Source: Bacteroidales bacterium (GTDB taxonomy: Bacteria > Bacteroidota > Bacteroidia > Bacteroidales > WCHB1-69). From it: a DNA stretch of 38,232 bases. Positions 7,914-16,927 of this stretch are shown piece by piece. Below the pieces are notes generated by a model. The model did not search any database, had not been told where the DNA came from, and worked only from the letters and a program-made list of their open reading frames with translations. The stretch spans positions 1 through 38,232 of the forward strand of contig JAGCFD010000010.1 in NCBI GenBank assembly GCA_017650305.1, in the 5' to 3' direction. The position numbers and the translations under genes are program-made. Position 1 is the first letter of the stretch. Every line of letters begins with the position of its first letter.

Positions 7914-8501
7914 ATGAGTAAGAGAAAAACGCCAGGATTAAATACAGGCGCAATGTCAGATATTTCATTTCTGCTGTTGACCTTCTTTCTGTTGACCTCA
8001 TCCATCAATACAGAGCAGGGTATTCCGCGTAAGTTACCCCCTCCAAAAGCTGATGACCAGAAAGATGAGATCATTGATATCAAGAGAAGAAATGTGCTTG
8101 AAGTCGAGGTTAACTATCTTGACCAGATTTCTTGCAACGGCGAAGTTATCATGATATCAGAATTGAAGGACAAGGCCAAGGAATTTTTCGCTAACCCGAC
8201 CAACTCCGATGAGCTTCCTGAGAAATCTAACAAGCTTATCGATGGTATTGGCGACTTCGCAGTCTCCAAAGGCGTCGTCTCCTTGCGAAATGACCAAGGC
8301 ACCAGTTATGATATGTATGTGCAGGTTCAAAACGAACTGCAGCGCGCTGTCAACGAGTTGCGTGACGAGACCGCTCTCCAATATTTCGGAAAGAAATTCA
8401 GTGTGCTCGACTCTGCAGCACAAAGGTCAGTCTCCTCTGCAATCCCAATGAGTATCTCCGAGGCTCCTCCTATGGACTATGGTACTCAAGGAGCTCAGTA
8501 A
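7914..8501 (+). CDS. exbD: ExbD/TolR-family protein 1
   Basis: The 195-residue protein has the ExbD layout: a short cytoplasmic tail (KRKTPGLNTGAMSD), one membrane helix (about 17-33) with the conserved proton-accepting Asp at position 16 in MSDISFLLLTFFLL, and a periplasmic domain. It is longer than a typical ExbD (about 140 residues), with a C-terminal tail after about residue 165 rich in Ser, Ala and Pro. It couples proton flow through ExbB to periplasmic work. It begins one base after the membrane protein gene and is followed 21 bases later by a second exbD. Confidence 0.88.
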   Translation: MSKRKTPGLNTGAMSDISFLLLTFFLLTSSINTEQGIPRKLPPPKADDQKDEIIDIKRRNVLEVEVNYLDQISCNGEVIMISELKDKAKEFFANPTNSDELPEKSNKLIDGIGDFAVSKGVVSLRNDQGTSYDMYVQVQNELQRAVNELRDETALQYFGKKFSVLDSAAQRSVSSAIPMSISEAPPMDYGTQGAQ

Positions 8502-8522
8502 AACCTTTAATTAGAAAAGATT

Positions 8523-9005
8523 ATGTCTAGATTTAAATCGAATGAGAAGAAGGAGACCCCGGAATTAAACATGGGTTCCATGTCCGATATCATCTTCATG
8601 TTTTTGTTCTTCTTCATGGTGATTACCACGATGCGTGAAGCTTCCCTGAAGGTGCACTTCAACCCTCCGAAAGCCACGGAGATTCAAAAACTGGAGAAGA
8701 AATCTTTGGTAGCCAATATTTATATCGGTGCTCCTATTAGTAAAAATGAGAATACCCTTCCCCCCGGCGAGGTTTCTGTTCAGTTGAATGACCAGACTAT
8801 CAAAGCCGAGGAACTCGTTACCGAAGTCCAAAACTTCATTGGTACTGAGAAAGAGTCTCGTGATGCTGAAGACCGTGACAAATTGACATTCTCTTTGAAA
8901 GTTGACAAAGGGGTTCAGATGCGTTATGTCAATACCATCAAGCAGGAATTGCGTAAGAACAACGCCCTCAAGATCAACTACACCGCCAGCAAGCGCGAGA
9001 AATAA
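8523..9005 (+). CDS. exbD: ExbD/TolR-family protein 2
   Basis: A second, diverged ExbD of 160 residues. The signature ELNMGSMSDIIFMFLFFFMV contains the conserved Asp22 at the mouth of the single membrane helix (about 23-40). The periplasmic domain carries the expected alternating beta pattern (SVQLNDQTIKAEELVTEVQNFI ... LTFSLKVDKGVQMRYV ... IKQELRKNN). Two unequal ExbD copies behind one ExbB suggest a heteromeric peg. The operon ends at the terminator 14 bases downstream. Confidence 0.88.
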   Translation: MSRFKSNEKKETPELNMGSMSDIIFMFLFFFMVITTMREASLKVHFNPPKATEIQKLEKKSLVANIYIGAPISKNENTLPPGEVSVQLNDQTIKAEELVTEVQNFIGTEKESRDAEDRDKLTFSLKVDKGVQMRYVNTIKQELRKNNALKINYTASKREK

Positions 9006-9018
9006 AATTATATGATCT

Positions 9019-9055
9019 AAAGGTTTGCAGGATCTTTGGCCCTGCAAACCTTTTT
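9019..9055 (+). terminator. Rho-independent terminator of the exb operon
   Basis: A perfect 13-bp stem (9019-9031 with 9041-9053) closes a 9-base loop and is followed by a T run. It lies 14 bases after the second exbD stop codon. Confidence 0.9.
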
Positions 9056-9096
9056 ATATTTAAAATCAATCAGTTATTCATTAAAATACCCGCATT

Positions 9097-11103
9097 ATGA
9101 AAAAATTATTACTTTCTATTATTGCTCTTTGCCTCGTGGGTGGCCTGATGGCTCAGAACGCTCCGATGCAGAAAATTAGTAAGAAAGATGCCGCTAAGAT
9201 TGCGGTTACCCATCCTCAAATCCTCAAAGGTACCGAATATACCGCTGTGCCTCGCAATACTACCTCTATGTTAGGTAATGGTAATTTTGTCGGTGGTACT
9301 TATTATGACTTGCAGACCAACGGCTCTATGGCTCCTAGAACAGTAGCTTATCCTGATGGAACATTTTCCATTGTTTGGACTACTTCTGAGGAAGGTGCCC
9401 CTACAACCCGTGGTACTGGTTATAACTATTTTAATGGTACCTCTTGGATCAATTCTCCTACGAACACTTCTAAAATCGAGAATGTCAGAACTGGCTGGCC
9501 TACTTTGGCCGCTCTCGGAAATGGTGAGATTTTTGCCTCCCACAATGGTTCCGACGCTTTGGTGATCGGTGTTCGTCCTCAAAAGGGAACCGGTGACTGG
9601 ATCATGACTAACCTCTATGGCCCTGCTGCCACTTTAGTTGATTCTACTAATAATACCACCAGCACCAGCACCTGTCTTTTGTGGCCTCAGATGGCTGTTA
9701 ATGGCAATACCATCCACTTGATTGCCTGTACAGAATCTGATGCTGGATACCTCTATCAAGGTATTCAGACATGTCTTGTTTATATCCGTGGTACGTTTGG
9801 TGGCACTGATAATACTATTTCCTGGGAAGCTCCTCGCGTCGTAGGTAATGTTACTCCCGCTCAAATTGGTCAGTTCAGTGGCGACTCCTATTCCATCACT
9901 GCCAATGGTGATTATGTGGCTATCCTTGTCGCTGACTCCTGGAACGATGTTTTCATGTGGAAGAGTTCTGACAACGGTGTGACCTTCACGAAGACTACCA
10001 TTGTTGATTCTCCTATTCCTGATGGATATAATGAGGCTACAACCGAAATTCTGGATACCCCCTACGTGGCTGATGGCGCCTGCGCTATCGCACTGACCGC
10101 TACTGGCAACGCTCACGTTGCTTTTGGCCTTACCCGTGTCCTGAATGATGCATTAGGTGATGGCTCCTACTCCTATTTCCCGGGCGTTGATGGCTTGCTC
10201 TACTGGAATGAGTCTATGCCCGCTATCACCGCAACCCGTAACACCTTGGATCCTGACTCTCTGATCCTCGCTGGCTACACCGTCTTCGTTAAGGAAGATA
10301 TGGATGGCGATGACACTGTTTGGTTCATGGATGGTGGAAACTGGCCGAAATATGGTCTCGGCAGTATCTCCATGCCTCAATTATTAGTTGATGGCAACAA
10401 TGTTTATATCGTTTATACCCAAACGCTTGACTATCCGTTTGTCGATATCAACTCTTCCTCCTATTATCGTGGCGTATTCGGAAAGAAGTCTCTGGATGGC
10501 GGTACAACATGGAGCACCGGTACTTCCTGGCTCTCCTACAATAAAGACTGCTTCTATATTGACAACTGGACCGACTACACTATGCAAACCTATCAGGATA
10601 TGCTCTGGGTTGATGGTGAGAATATGTTCCCGTCCATCACTCCCAAGGTTGTTAATGGCAAGATCGGTATGACTTGGCAATGGGACTACTTCGCTGGATG
10701 CGAAATCAAAGAGAATAATGTCAGTGTGGCTGGCCAACCTTCCTCTATCTACTTCATGCAGCTGGATGCCAACGACCTGGGTGTGTATAATGCCATTACA
10801 GATGTCTATAATGGCCTTTGCATCGATTCCACGAGCATCGTTGACAACACGCTGACAGATATGGCTCTCTATCCTAACCCGGCCAACAATAAGGTAACGG
10901 TAGCTCTCTCCTCCATGGAGGCTGCTAACGCGACTCTCTCCATTTACAATTTGATGGGACAGTGCGTTTATGCAGAGCCTATTAATGTGATGGAAGGCAA
11001 CAACTTCATTTCTGTCAATATCAGCAACCTCAATGCTGGTGTCTATGTTGTGAATGTGAAGACTGCTCAAGGCACTTCCACTCAGAAACTCATCGTGAAA
11101 TAA
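9097..11103 (+). CDS. T9SS-secreted Asp-box (sialidase-like propeller) protein
   Basis: The 668-residue product starts with a signal peptide (MKKLLLSIIALCLVGGLMAQ) and ends with a type A T9SS sorting domain (from about residue 591: LYPNPANN, IYNLMGQ, LNAGVYVVNV, KLIVK), so it should be exported and anchored on the cell surface or released. The body has two Asp-box motifs, KSSDNGVTF (289-297) and KSLDGGTTW (464-472), typical of sialidase and BNR beta-propellers. No Arg triad or other catalytic set is evident, so an enzyme function is not claimed. Codon choice is strongly biased to T- and C-ending forms, suggesting high expression. No clear promoter is visible in the 40 bases after the exb terminator. 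Confidence 0.8.
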   Translation: MKKLLLSIIALCLVGGLMAQNAPMQKISKKDAAKIAVTHPQILKGTEYTAVPRNTTSMLGNGNFVGGTYYDLQTNGSMAPRTVAYPDGTFSIVWTTSEEGAPTTRGTGYNYFNGTSWINSPTNTSKIENVRTGWPTLAALGNGEIFASHNGSDALVIGVRPQKGTGDWIMTNLYGPAATLVDSTNNTTSTSTCLLWPQMAVNGNTIHLIACTESDAGYLYQGIQTCLVYIRGTFGGTDNTISWEAPRVVGNVTPAQIGQFSGDSYSITANGDYVAILVADSWNDVFMWKSSDNGVTFTKTTIVDSPIPDGYNEATTEILDTPYVADGACAIALTATGNAHVAFGLTRVLNDALGDGSYSYFPGVDGLLYWNESMPAITATRNTLDPDSLILAGYTVFVKEDMDGDDTVWFMDGGNWPKYGLGSISMPQLLVDGNNVYIVYTQTLDYPFVDINSSSYYRGVFGKKSLDGGTTWSTGTSWLSYNKDCFYIDNWTDYTMQTYQDMLWVDGENMFPSITPKVVNGKIGMTWQWDYFAGCEIKENNVSVAGQPSSIYFMQLDANDLGVYNAITDVYNGLCIDSTSIVDNTLTDMALYPNPANNKVTVALSSMEAANATLSIYNLMGQCVYAEPINVMEGNNFISVNISNLNAGVYVVNVKTAQGTSTQKLIVK

Positions 11104-11122
11104 TCACGGTTGATGAAAACTT

Positions 11123-11159
11123 ATAAAGGGCAGGCTGAATAGTCTGCCCTTTATTTTTG
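11123..11159 (+). terminator. Rho-independent terminator after the Asp-box protein gene
   Basis: An 11-bp stem (11123-11133 with 11144-11154) is followed by TTTTG. The same T-rich tract overlaps the -7 element of yicC. Confidence 0.85.
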
Positions 11160-11167
11160 TATTTTTG
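11160..11167 (+). promoter_or_regulatory. -7 element for yicC
   Basis: TATTTTTG fits TAnnTTTG, 21 bases before the yicC ATG. A second match (11152-11159) overlaps the upstream terminator. The leader would be very short. Confidence 0.5.
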
Positions 11168-11188
11168 CACCATTAAATATAAGTAGCT

Positions 11189-12061
11189 ATGATTAAATCC
11201 ATGACCGGCTTTGGTCGCACCACATTAGACATAGAGGGTAAGACTGTGAATGTTGAGATCCGCACTCTGAATAGTAAGCAGATGGATATGAACACACGCA
11301 TTGCGCCCCTTTTCCGAAGCAAAGAGATTGAAATTCGCGCCCTGATTTCCAAGTTGTTGGAGCGTGGCAAAGTGGATGTCAATATCTTTTTTGAAAAAAA
11401 TACGGTGGAGGATGTCACCATCAATTCCGAATTGGCCAAGACCTACTATTCTGCCTTAAACCAACTTTCCCAAGAGATTGGTAATCCCGTCGAGAGCGAC
11501 ATCTTTCTTCATGTTCTGCGCATGCCTGACGTGGTTTCAACAGCTCAGGAGGAACTTACCGAAGACCAGTGGCAAACGCTGGCTGATGCTGTTGCCGCTA
11601 CTTGTGCGCAAGTGGATGCTTTCCGAGCCCAGGAGGGAGCAGTTCTGGCTCTCGATTTTGAAAAAAGGATTTGTATGATCCGCGATATGATTGATGAGGT
11701 GACACCTCTTGAGGAAAACCGCATTGTAACCTTGCGCGCCAAATTTGAGAAGGGTTTGGAGGAGATGAACCTGAAAGCTCAATATGATCCGAATCGTTTT
11801 GAGCAGGAACTTTTCTACTACATTGAGAAATTGGATATAACGGAGGAGAAAGTGCGACTCCGCAAGCATTGTAACTATTTTTTGGAGACGATGAATGACG
11901 ATAATGCAAATGGCAAAAAGCTTGCCTTTATCGTTCAGGAATGTGGCCGCGAAATTAACACTCTCGGCTCTAAATCCAATGATTTTCAAATCCAACAAAT
12001 AGTCGTGAGAATGAAGGATGAGCTGGAAAAAATGAAAGAACAGCTTGCCAATGTGTTATAA
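11189..12061 (+). CDS. yicC: YicC-family endoribonuclease
   Basis: The 290-residue protein opens with the family signature MIKSMTGFGR and has the conserved IRTLNSKQMDMNTRI segment. It ends with the DUF1732 block (KKLAFIVQECGREINTLGSKSNDFQIQQIVVRMKDELEKMKEQLANVL). YicC proteins are cytoplasmic oligomeric endoribonucleases implicated in small-RNA turnover and stress responses. Length and both domains are normal. In many genomes gmk follows yicC; here the next gene is convergent, so the usual pairing is broken. Confidence 0.9.
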   Translation: MIKSMTGFGRTTLDIEGKTVNVEIRTLNSKQMDMNTRIAPLFRSKEIEIRALISKLLERGKVDVNIFFEKNTVEDVTINSELAKTYYSALNQLSQEIGNPVESDIFLHVLRMPDVVSTAQEELTEDQWQTLADAVAATCAQVDAFRAQEGAVLALDFEKRICMIRDMIDEVTPLEENRIVTLRAKFEKGLEEMNLKAQYDPNRFEQELFYYIEKLDITEEKVRLRKHCNYFLETMNDDNANGKKLAFIVQECGREINTLGSKSNDFQIQQIVVRMKDELEKMKEQLANVL

Positions 12062-12063
12062 AT

Positions 12064-12092
12064 AAAAAGGTCGTCATTCAACGGCCTTTTTT
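12064..12092. terminator. Bidirectional terminator between yicC and the surE operon
   Basis: A 10-bp stem with one G-T pair (12064-12073 with 12082-12091) has A and T runs on its two flanks. It lies between converging genes (stops at 12061 and 12112) and can serve both. Confidence 0.75.
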
Positions 12093-12111
12093 GTTGCTTG
12101 TCGGTTATCTA

Positions 12112-12423
12112 TTACAAGGTAAACTGCAAAACGGCAAAGATAATGCCGATAATGAATGTGGCAATCAGAATGCCACGTCCTGTTTTGTCGTACTTAAGAT
12201 TCAGCAGATAGTAGCGAAGCAGCAGGACCGAAGGGATGATGCCAATCAGCACGAACTTTGGCAGAATGGTCTTCATCAAGTTGGGGTTGTTGATGAGCAT
12301 ATCTGGTTTGAAATGAATCAAAATCGCCAGAATACCATATAGGATACCGAAACAGATGGCGGGAACAATGATGCCAAGCAGAATGCCGATGATGTAGGAA
12401 TCTTTTCTCAGTTTATTGAACAT
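12112..12423 (-). CDS. Small three-helix membrane protein downstream of surE
   Basis: A 103-residue hydrophobic protein with three likely membrane helices (about 12-37, 53-72, 83-101) separated by short charged loops (LRKDS, NLKYDKTGRG). No functional motif is recognised. Its ATG lies inside the end of surE (11-base overlap), so it is the last gene of a tightly packed three-gene unit, C25 protease-surE-this gene. Confidence 0.65.
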   Translation of the reverse strand: MFNKLRKDSYIIGILLGIIVPAICFGILYGILAILIHFKPDMLINNPNLMKTILPKFVLIGIIPSVLLLRYYLLNLKYDKTGRGILIATFIIGIIFAVLQFTL

Positions 12424-13186
12424 TTTCCAAGTATTTTAAATCTTTGATATATTGGTGTGCGGTCATGTCGTATTGTACAGGCTGTACAGAGATATAGTTA
12501 TGCGCCAGAGCCCATTCGCATGTATCCTCGTGCGGATCGGTGTTGACAAGATGTCCGGTGAGCCAATAATACTTGCGCCCGTGTGGGTCTACGCGCTCTT
12601 CTAAATCCTGATACCAGTAGCCGTCAGTCTGTCGGGTGATTCTGATGCCTTTGATCTCCTCTATGGGCACGTTGGGAAAGTTGACGTTAAGACAAACATG
12701 GGGAGGAAGTCCGTGGCGCAGCACTTCACCGACAATCATCTTCCCAAAGTGTACGCAGGCGGTAAAATCTGCATTGGGAGAGTAGTCGAGAAGGGACAAT
12801 CCCACGGCAGGGTGGGAGAACGAGCCCTCAATGGCTGCGCCGATGGTGCCGGAGTAGAGCACGCTGACAGAAGAGTTGGAGCCATGATTGATGCCGGATA
12901 GGATGAGGTCGATCTTGCGGTCGCGCAAAACAACCCGTTCTCCAACTTTGACACAGTCCACGGGGGTGCCATTGGTGCGCCAGTAGCCGACACCATCCTC
13001 CTCCTTGTATTGTCGCACATGGAGCGGTTCATTCATGGTGATGGCATGGCTCATGGCCGAACGCGTCCGATCAGGAACCACTACGGCTACTTCACCGAAA
13101 GTCTTGGCAATCTCTACCATGGCTTCCAGCCCTTTGGCTTCATATCCGTCATCATTGACGATTAAAATAAGCGGTTTTGACGTCAT
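12413..13186 (-). CDS. surE: 5'/3'-nucleotidase SurE
   Basis: The 257-residue protein is a typical SurE, a metal-dependent phosphatase acting on nucleoside 5'- and 3'-monophosphates and short polyphosphates. The metal ligands are visible: Asp12 and Asp13 in NDDG (11-14), Ser44 in RSAMSHAIT, and Asn100 in SGINHGSN. YSGTIGAAIEG (111-121) is also a family block. The ATG overlaps the stop of the C25 protease gene by one base (TAATG), and the last 11 bases overlap the next gene. The enzyme should be cytoplasmic, unlike its secreted operon neighbour. Confidence 0.93.
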   Translation of the reverse strand: MTSKPLILIVNDDGYEAKGLEAMVEIAKTFGEVAVVVPDRTRSAMSHAITMNEPLHVRQYKEEDGVGYWRTNGTPVDCVKVGERVVLRDRKIDLILSGINHGSNSSVSVLYSGTIGAAIEGSFSHPAVGLSLLDYSPNADFTACVHFGKMIVGEVLRHGLPPHVCLNVNFPNVPIEEIKGIRITRQTDGYWYQDLEERVDPHGRKYYWLTGHLVNTDPHEDTCEWALAHNYISVQPVQYDMTAHQYIKDLKYLENVQ

Positions 13187-16100
13187 TATTGTTTGAGAAT
13201 CTTTGTGCTGTGGAGTATTTGATCGTTATTTCTAATGATAAGACTGTACATTCCGCTACAATACCCACCTAAAGAAATAGTAGTATTATATTCTGTCAAA
13301 ACATCTTGTTGCAGTAGTCTGCCTGTGAGGTCGTAAAGTTGATATTGGATATTGTCGAGATCTGCATCTTCATTGAGAACAATGCGAATGTTATCAGTGG
13401 TGGGGTTGGGCATAACGGTTATGGTGGTGATGGTGAAATCCTCAATGTTTGTCGGAGTTGCACTGCTGGGGAATCCAATCAAGTCAATCTTGGCCATGTC
13501 GCTGCCGCCAGTCATCATATAGTCTTTGGTGTATGTCCATGAGAACTTGTGAGTTCCGGGGGTTACAGGGTAAGAGGCTCGAGTCCATCCAATTTCGCCA
13601 CTCCATTCATCTTTCTTGGAGTTGTCAATCTTAAAAGACAATTTGTCGTATCCGTCTTCAGATGATACCCAATAGTAGAAAGATATGGAGTCGTTGCCCG
13701 AACAATTCCAGGTGATAGAAAGCGTGCTGGAACTGTTATTGCCGATAGAGCCGGAACGGACAGCATAGTTACCCTCGTAAGGATCTTGAGTGGTGATGGT
13801 CCAAGCATTACTGGATACTTGGTCCCAATTGTATGATGTGAAATTGCCGGCCTCGAAATCTTCCACAGTCATGCCGACACTCACTTGGATTAATTGCTCT
13901 GCCCTATAGTCGCCAACAATATAGATAGCCTTAAGTTCAGCTATGGTGGGCTCGGTCACGAAAGGTTCCACTTTGATACGGTATTGTGAGGTGAAGGTGC
14001 TATTGGCGTTGACCACCGGAACATCTTGCGGTAATCTGAACAGGCGAAGTTTGCCGTCTGTGGAGGTGAGATACAGGGTGCCCTCGCCAGCCTGGCCATT
14101 TCCGTTGTTCAGAACAGATACATTCAGGTAGGCGTATTCTCCCAAATCCAATCGTCCGTTATTGTTACCAATGGTGGCATCGTTGATGGTAATCGTTTTG
14201 TTGATGTCGAGACTGGGAGCATAAAGGGGGATGACGAAGTTTTTCTCTACGCTTTGGTCTCCATAATTGATGACCATGTGCAGTGTTGCGTTGTGGAATG
14301 CAGGCACGTTGGATGCTACGCGGAAAGCAAAAGCGTTATTCTGAATGGTTGTCTCGTTGGCATTAAGCTGGTTAAATGATACAACGTTGTTGAGAACAGT
14401 CATGTATGGGTCGTTGGTGGAGATAATCGCGTGGATGTTGTTCGCTTGTTCATGTCCCAGGTTGACAAAGGAAGCGTTTACACTTACGGTCTCACCATAG
14501 TCGGCTGTTCCGTTGTGGTTGCCGTTGTCGTCCATTGTGATGTTGTTGCAGTAGACATAAGGACCGCTAATTTCTGCCATTTGGATCACACCCTCTGTCG
14601 GGAGGTAGTTGTGGGCGGTGGCCAACATGATGATGCTGTCGGCGGGTGTTAAGCCCGTAGGAATGGACAGGGTGAGGGACCCGGCATTGACCAGGCCCGT
14701 GCTGAGAATTTCGTTATGGCATGTCAAGGTGATGCGGGCGCCTTCCACCGGACAGGTGAAGTTGATATCTGTAGTGCCCATGGGGATGATTGGTTCGTAA
14801 TTGACAATCAAGGTCTGTGGCTCAGCCGTGCGGACCATCATGGCAGGGTCGCCGAAGAGAATCCATGTGCGGGCCACCTCATAATCGTGATAGTTGTCAA
14901 GCATCTTGATGATACCGTTGACAGCGATGCCGCCAAAAGTGTTCTTTCTGCTGAAGGAGGAAGAGGTTCCGGTCAGGATCTGGTTCATGTGGTCCTGGGC
15001 GCACATGGGTGAATTCCAGGGCTGGTTGATGGTGGACATCAGAGTACCCACCGCACCGGCTGGTTGCCCATTGTGGGTGGCGCGTAGCCAAGCCTCCGCA
15101 AAACAGGTGGCATTGGCATAGGCACCGTTGACACAAGCCACTGAGAAGATAAACGGCAGCTTGTTGTCATTGGTGAGGTTGTTCACATGCGAGTTGCTGA
15201 AACTGGAGGTGACAAACATCGTCACATCGCCATGACCTGTGTAATTGATGATGCCAACACCTGTGTTCACTGCGGAACTGACCATGGCTGGTGTGGGATT
15301 GCCGCTGGCATCCATGCCGCCTTGAGAACCTTCGAACAACTCATATCCGTTAGTGTATGTATAGCTTTGCAACAGGTTGTCTATATTGCGGATGTGTTCG
15401 TAGTCGTACTCGTTATTATCCCCAGGCCCTTGATCGGAGGCGATTCCCATAAAATTGGAAAAATGTGATACAACAGAAGGATTTCGCTCATATTGGATGA
15501 ACTTGTTGACTTGCGTGGTCACATGCGCTACCGTCTCAGCGGAGATTTTACCCAAGATGACATCCGGATAAGAGTCGCCGCCTGCAACTTCCACGTAATA
15601 GTTGTCGCTCACATTGCCACCCGCATTGATGGTCGGGAACTGCTGGTTGTCGCCCACGATGACCACGTATGCCAAGTTATGGGAATTATAGTAGGAAGTG
15701 ATATAGCTCTTGATTTCTGAACTGGTGCTGCCCGCCACTGATAACGGTACAATCTCAGTTGGATAACCATTCTTGATCTTCCAATCAGCGTAAGGCTGCA
15801 TGGCACTGCAGAATACGTCGGGAGATAAGATCAAGATCTCGCCAAACTCTTCCAGAGGGGAGGATTTAACCTGATTGTAATTGAGAAAATGGTCTTGATA
15901 GATGTCGTTGAAGATAGCGGCCACTTTGTTGACTTGTCGTACGGAGCCGGTTGAGTTAAACTTCACTCGAACCGTCATCTCTTGATAAACCTTCAGCTTT
16001 TTCTGTACAGGGTTGTATGCAAAGGGGAAAAACTGCAACGAAACGCCATGATAGTCACGCAACTGATAAGGATCGCTTACAATGACAGTGTCATCATAGA

Positions 16101-16506
16101 GCATCTTGTCAAGGCTGTATGTTTTGCCGTAAACATAAGGGACCGTGGCGGGATCCACGTTTCTCAGCAAACGTCCCTTGGAGGGAAGCAGATTCACATT
16201 GCTCTGAATATACGATTTTGAAGAAAGGACCTCCACTGTAGGATGGCTGTTCTCAGGGATGATAATAGATACTGCCGTCTCTAACAGTTCCGGCGCACCT
16301 TCCTTCAAAATCGGGTATGCACCCTGCATAGTCAGTCGTTGCCCTTTGACGGTGTTAGAGCTCAATACTTCTCCTTGATTTTGGGGATAGCTCACTTTTA
16401 AAACAACTTCTTGGTTGTTGGAACTGATCAGGGTGAATTGGGGCTCCTGGGCAGATAAGAGGCTGACAGTCAATAGACATGCCAATAATGTCCATATCTT
16501 TTTCAT
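13186..16506 (-). CDS. Gingipain-like C25 cysteine protease with T9SS sorting domain
   Basis: A 1106-residue secreted protease. Order: signal peptide (1-19, ending SLLSA|Q), gingipain-type propeptide (about 20-215), C25 catalytic domain (about 222-560), Ig-like segment (about 565-650), two CARDB-like beta modules each opening with an Asp/Asn-rich Ca-type loop (DDNGNHNGTADYGE at 659-672 and a second near 780), a jelly-roll/adhesin-like module (about 875-1015), and a type A T9SS sorting domain (from about 1031, VMPNPTTDN). The catalytic pair is His425 in NYTGHGD and Cys458 in SVACVNG. Their 33-residue separation equals that of His211 and Cys244 in Porphyromonas RgpB. Arg or Lys specificity cannot be told. 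It is the first gene of an overlapping operon with surE. Confidence 0.9.
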   Translation of the reverse strand: MKKIWTLLACLLTVSLLSAQEPQFTLISSNNQEVVLKVSYPQNQGEVLSSNTVKGQRLTMQGAYPILKEGAPELLETAVSIIIPENSHPTVEVLSSKSYIQSNVNLLPSKGRLLRNVDPATVPYVYGKTYSLDKMLYDDTVIVSDPYQLRDYHGVSLQFFPFAYNPVQKKLKVYQEMTVRVKFNSTGSVRQVNKVAAIFNDIYQDHFLNYNQVKSSPLEEFGEILILSPDVFCSAMQPYADWKIKNGYPTEIVPLSVAGSTSSEIKSYITSYYNSHNLAYVVIVGDNQQFPTINAGGNVSDNYYVEVAGGDSYPDVILGKISAETVAHVTTQVNKFIQYERNPSVVSHFSNFMGIASDQGPGDNNEYDYEHIRNIDNLLQSYTYTNGYELFEGSQGGMDASGNPTPAMVSSAVNTGVGIINYTGHGDVTMFVTSSFSNSHVNNLTNDNKLPFIFSVACVNGAYANATCFAEAWLRATHNGQPAGAVGTLMSTINQPWNSPMCAQDHMNQILTGTSSSFSRKNTFGGIAVNGIIKMLDNYHDYEVARTWILFGDPAMMVRTAEPQTLIVNYEPIIPMGTTDINFTCPVEGARITLTCHNEILSTGLVNAGSLTLSIPTGLTPADSIIMLATAHNYLPTEGVIQMAEISGPYVYCNNITMDDNGNHNGTADYGETVSVNASFVNLGHEQANNIHAIISTNDPYMTVLNNVVSFNQLNANETTIQNNAFAFRVASNVPAFHNATLHMVINYGDQSVEKNFVIPLYAPSLDINKTITINDATIGNNNGRLDLGEYAYLNVSVLNNGNGQAGEGTLYLTSTDGKLRLFRLPQDVPVVNANSTFTSQYRIKVEPFVTEPTIAELKAIYIVGDYRAEQLIQVSVGMTVEDFEAGNFTSYNWDQVSSNAWTITTQDPYEGNYAVRSGSIGNNSSSTLSITWNCSGNDSISFYYWVSSEDGYDKLSFKIDNSKKDEWSGEIGWTRASYPVTPGTHKFSWTYTKDYMMTGGSDMAKIDLIGFPSSATPTNIEDFTITTITVMPNPTTDNIRIVLNEDADLDNIQYQLYDLTGRLLQQDVLTEYNTTISLGGYCSGMYSLIIRNNDQILHSTKILKQ

Positions 16507-16927
16507 ATTTATATTTCTTTATTAATAATATTACATTTGTATGTTCAAAAAAGAATGCAAAAATACACTTTTTATTGTTTTTTAAGTTGATTTTTTTAAG
16601 TGTAATAATCTTTTTTGATAGTGATAAGTCTATATGTTTTTTCAAGATATAACACTTGTTTTTTTGCGTGAGCATTTTTAATTCGATTGTGAGAAAAGGA
16701 GACACGATGACATCTTATGTAAAAATCAGGCCATGTTATGCAATATGTTGTTTTTCTCTTGCTGTCAGTCAGAGGATTTAAAAAATAAAGGTTTGAAATA
16801 CAATGTGTTGCGATTTAGGTTTTTTTTTCAATGTATCTTAAAAAAAATCGTATATTTGCAGGCTTGAAATATAGTGGCAAATAACATTTATAAATTCAAT
16901 AAATTATTCACAAAATTCAAAAAACAA
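16507..16927. promoter_or_regulatory. Divergent intergenic region, C25 protease versus T9SS protein
   Basis: The 421-base gap carries promoter-like elements for both sides. The minus-strand TATTTTTG (16565-16558) is about 50 bases upstream of the protease start at 16506. The plus-strand TATATTTG (16851-16858) is 70 bases upstream of the ATG at 16928. Between them is a 24-codon open frame (16707-16781) preceded by AAAAGGAG, discussed as a finding. The rest is AT-rich with no recognisable feature. Confidence 0.5.
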
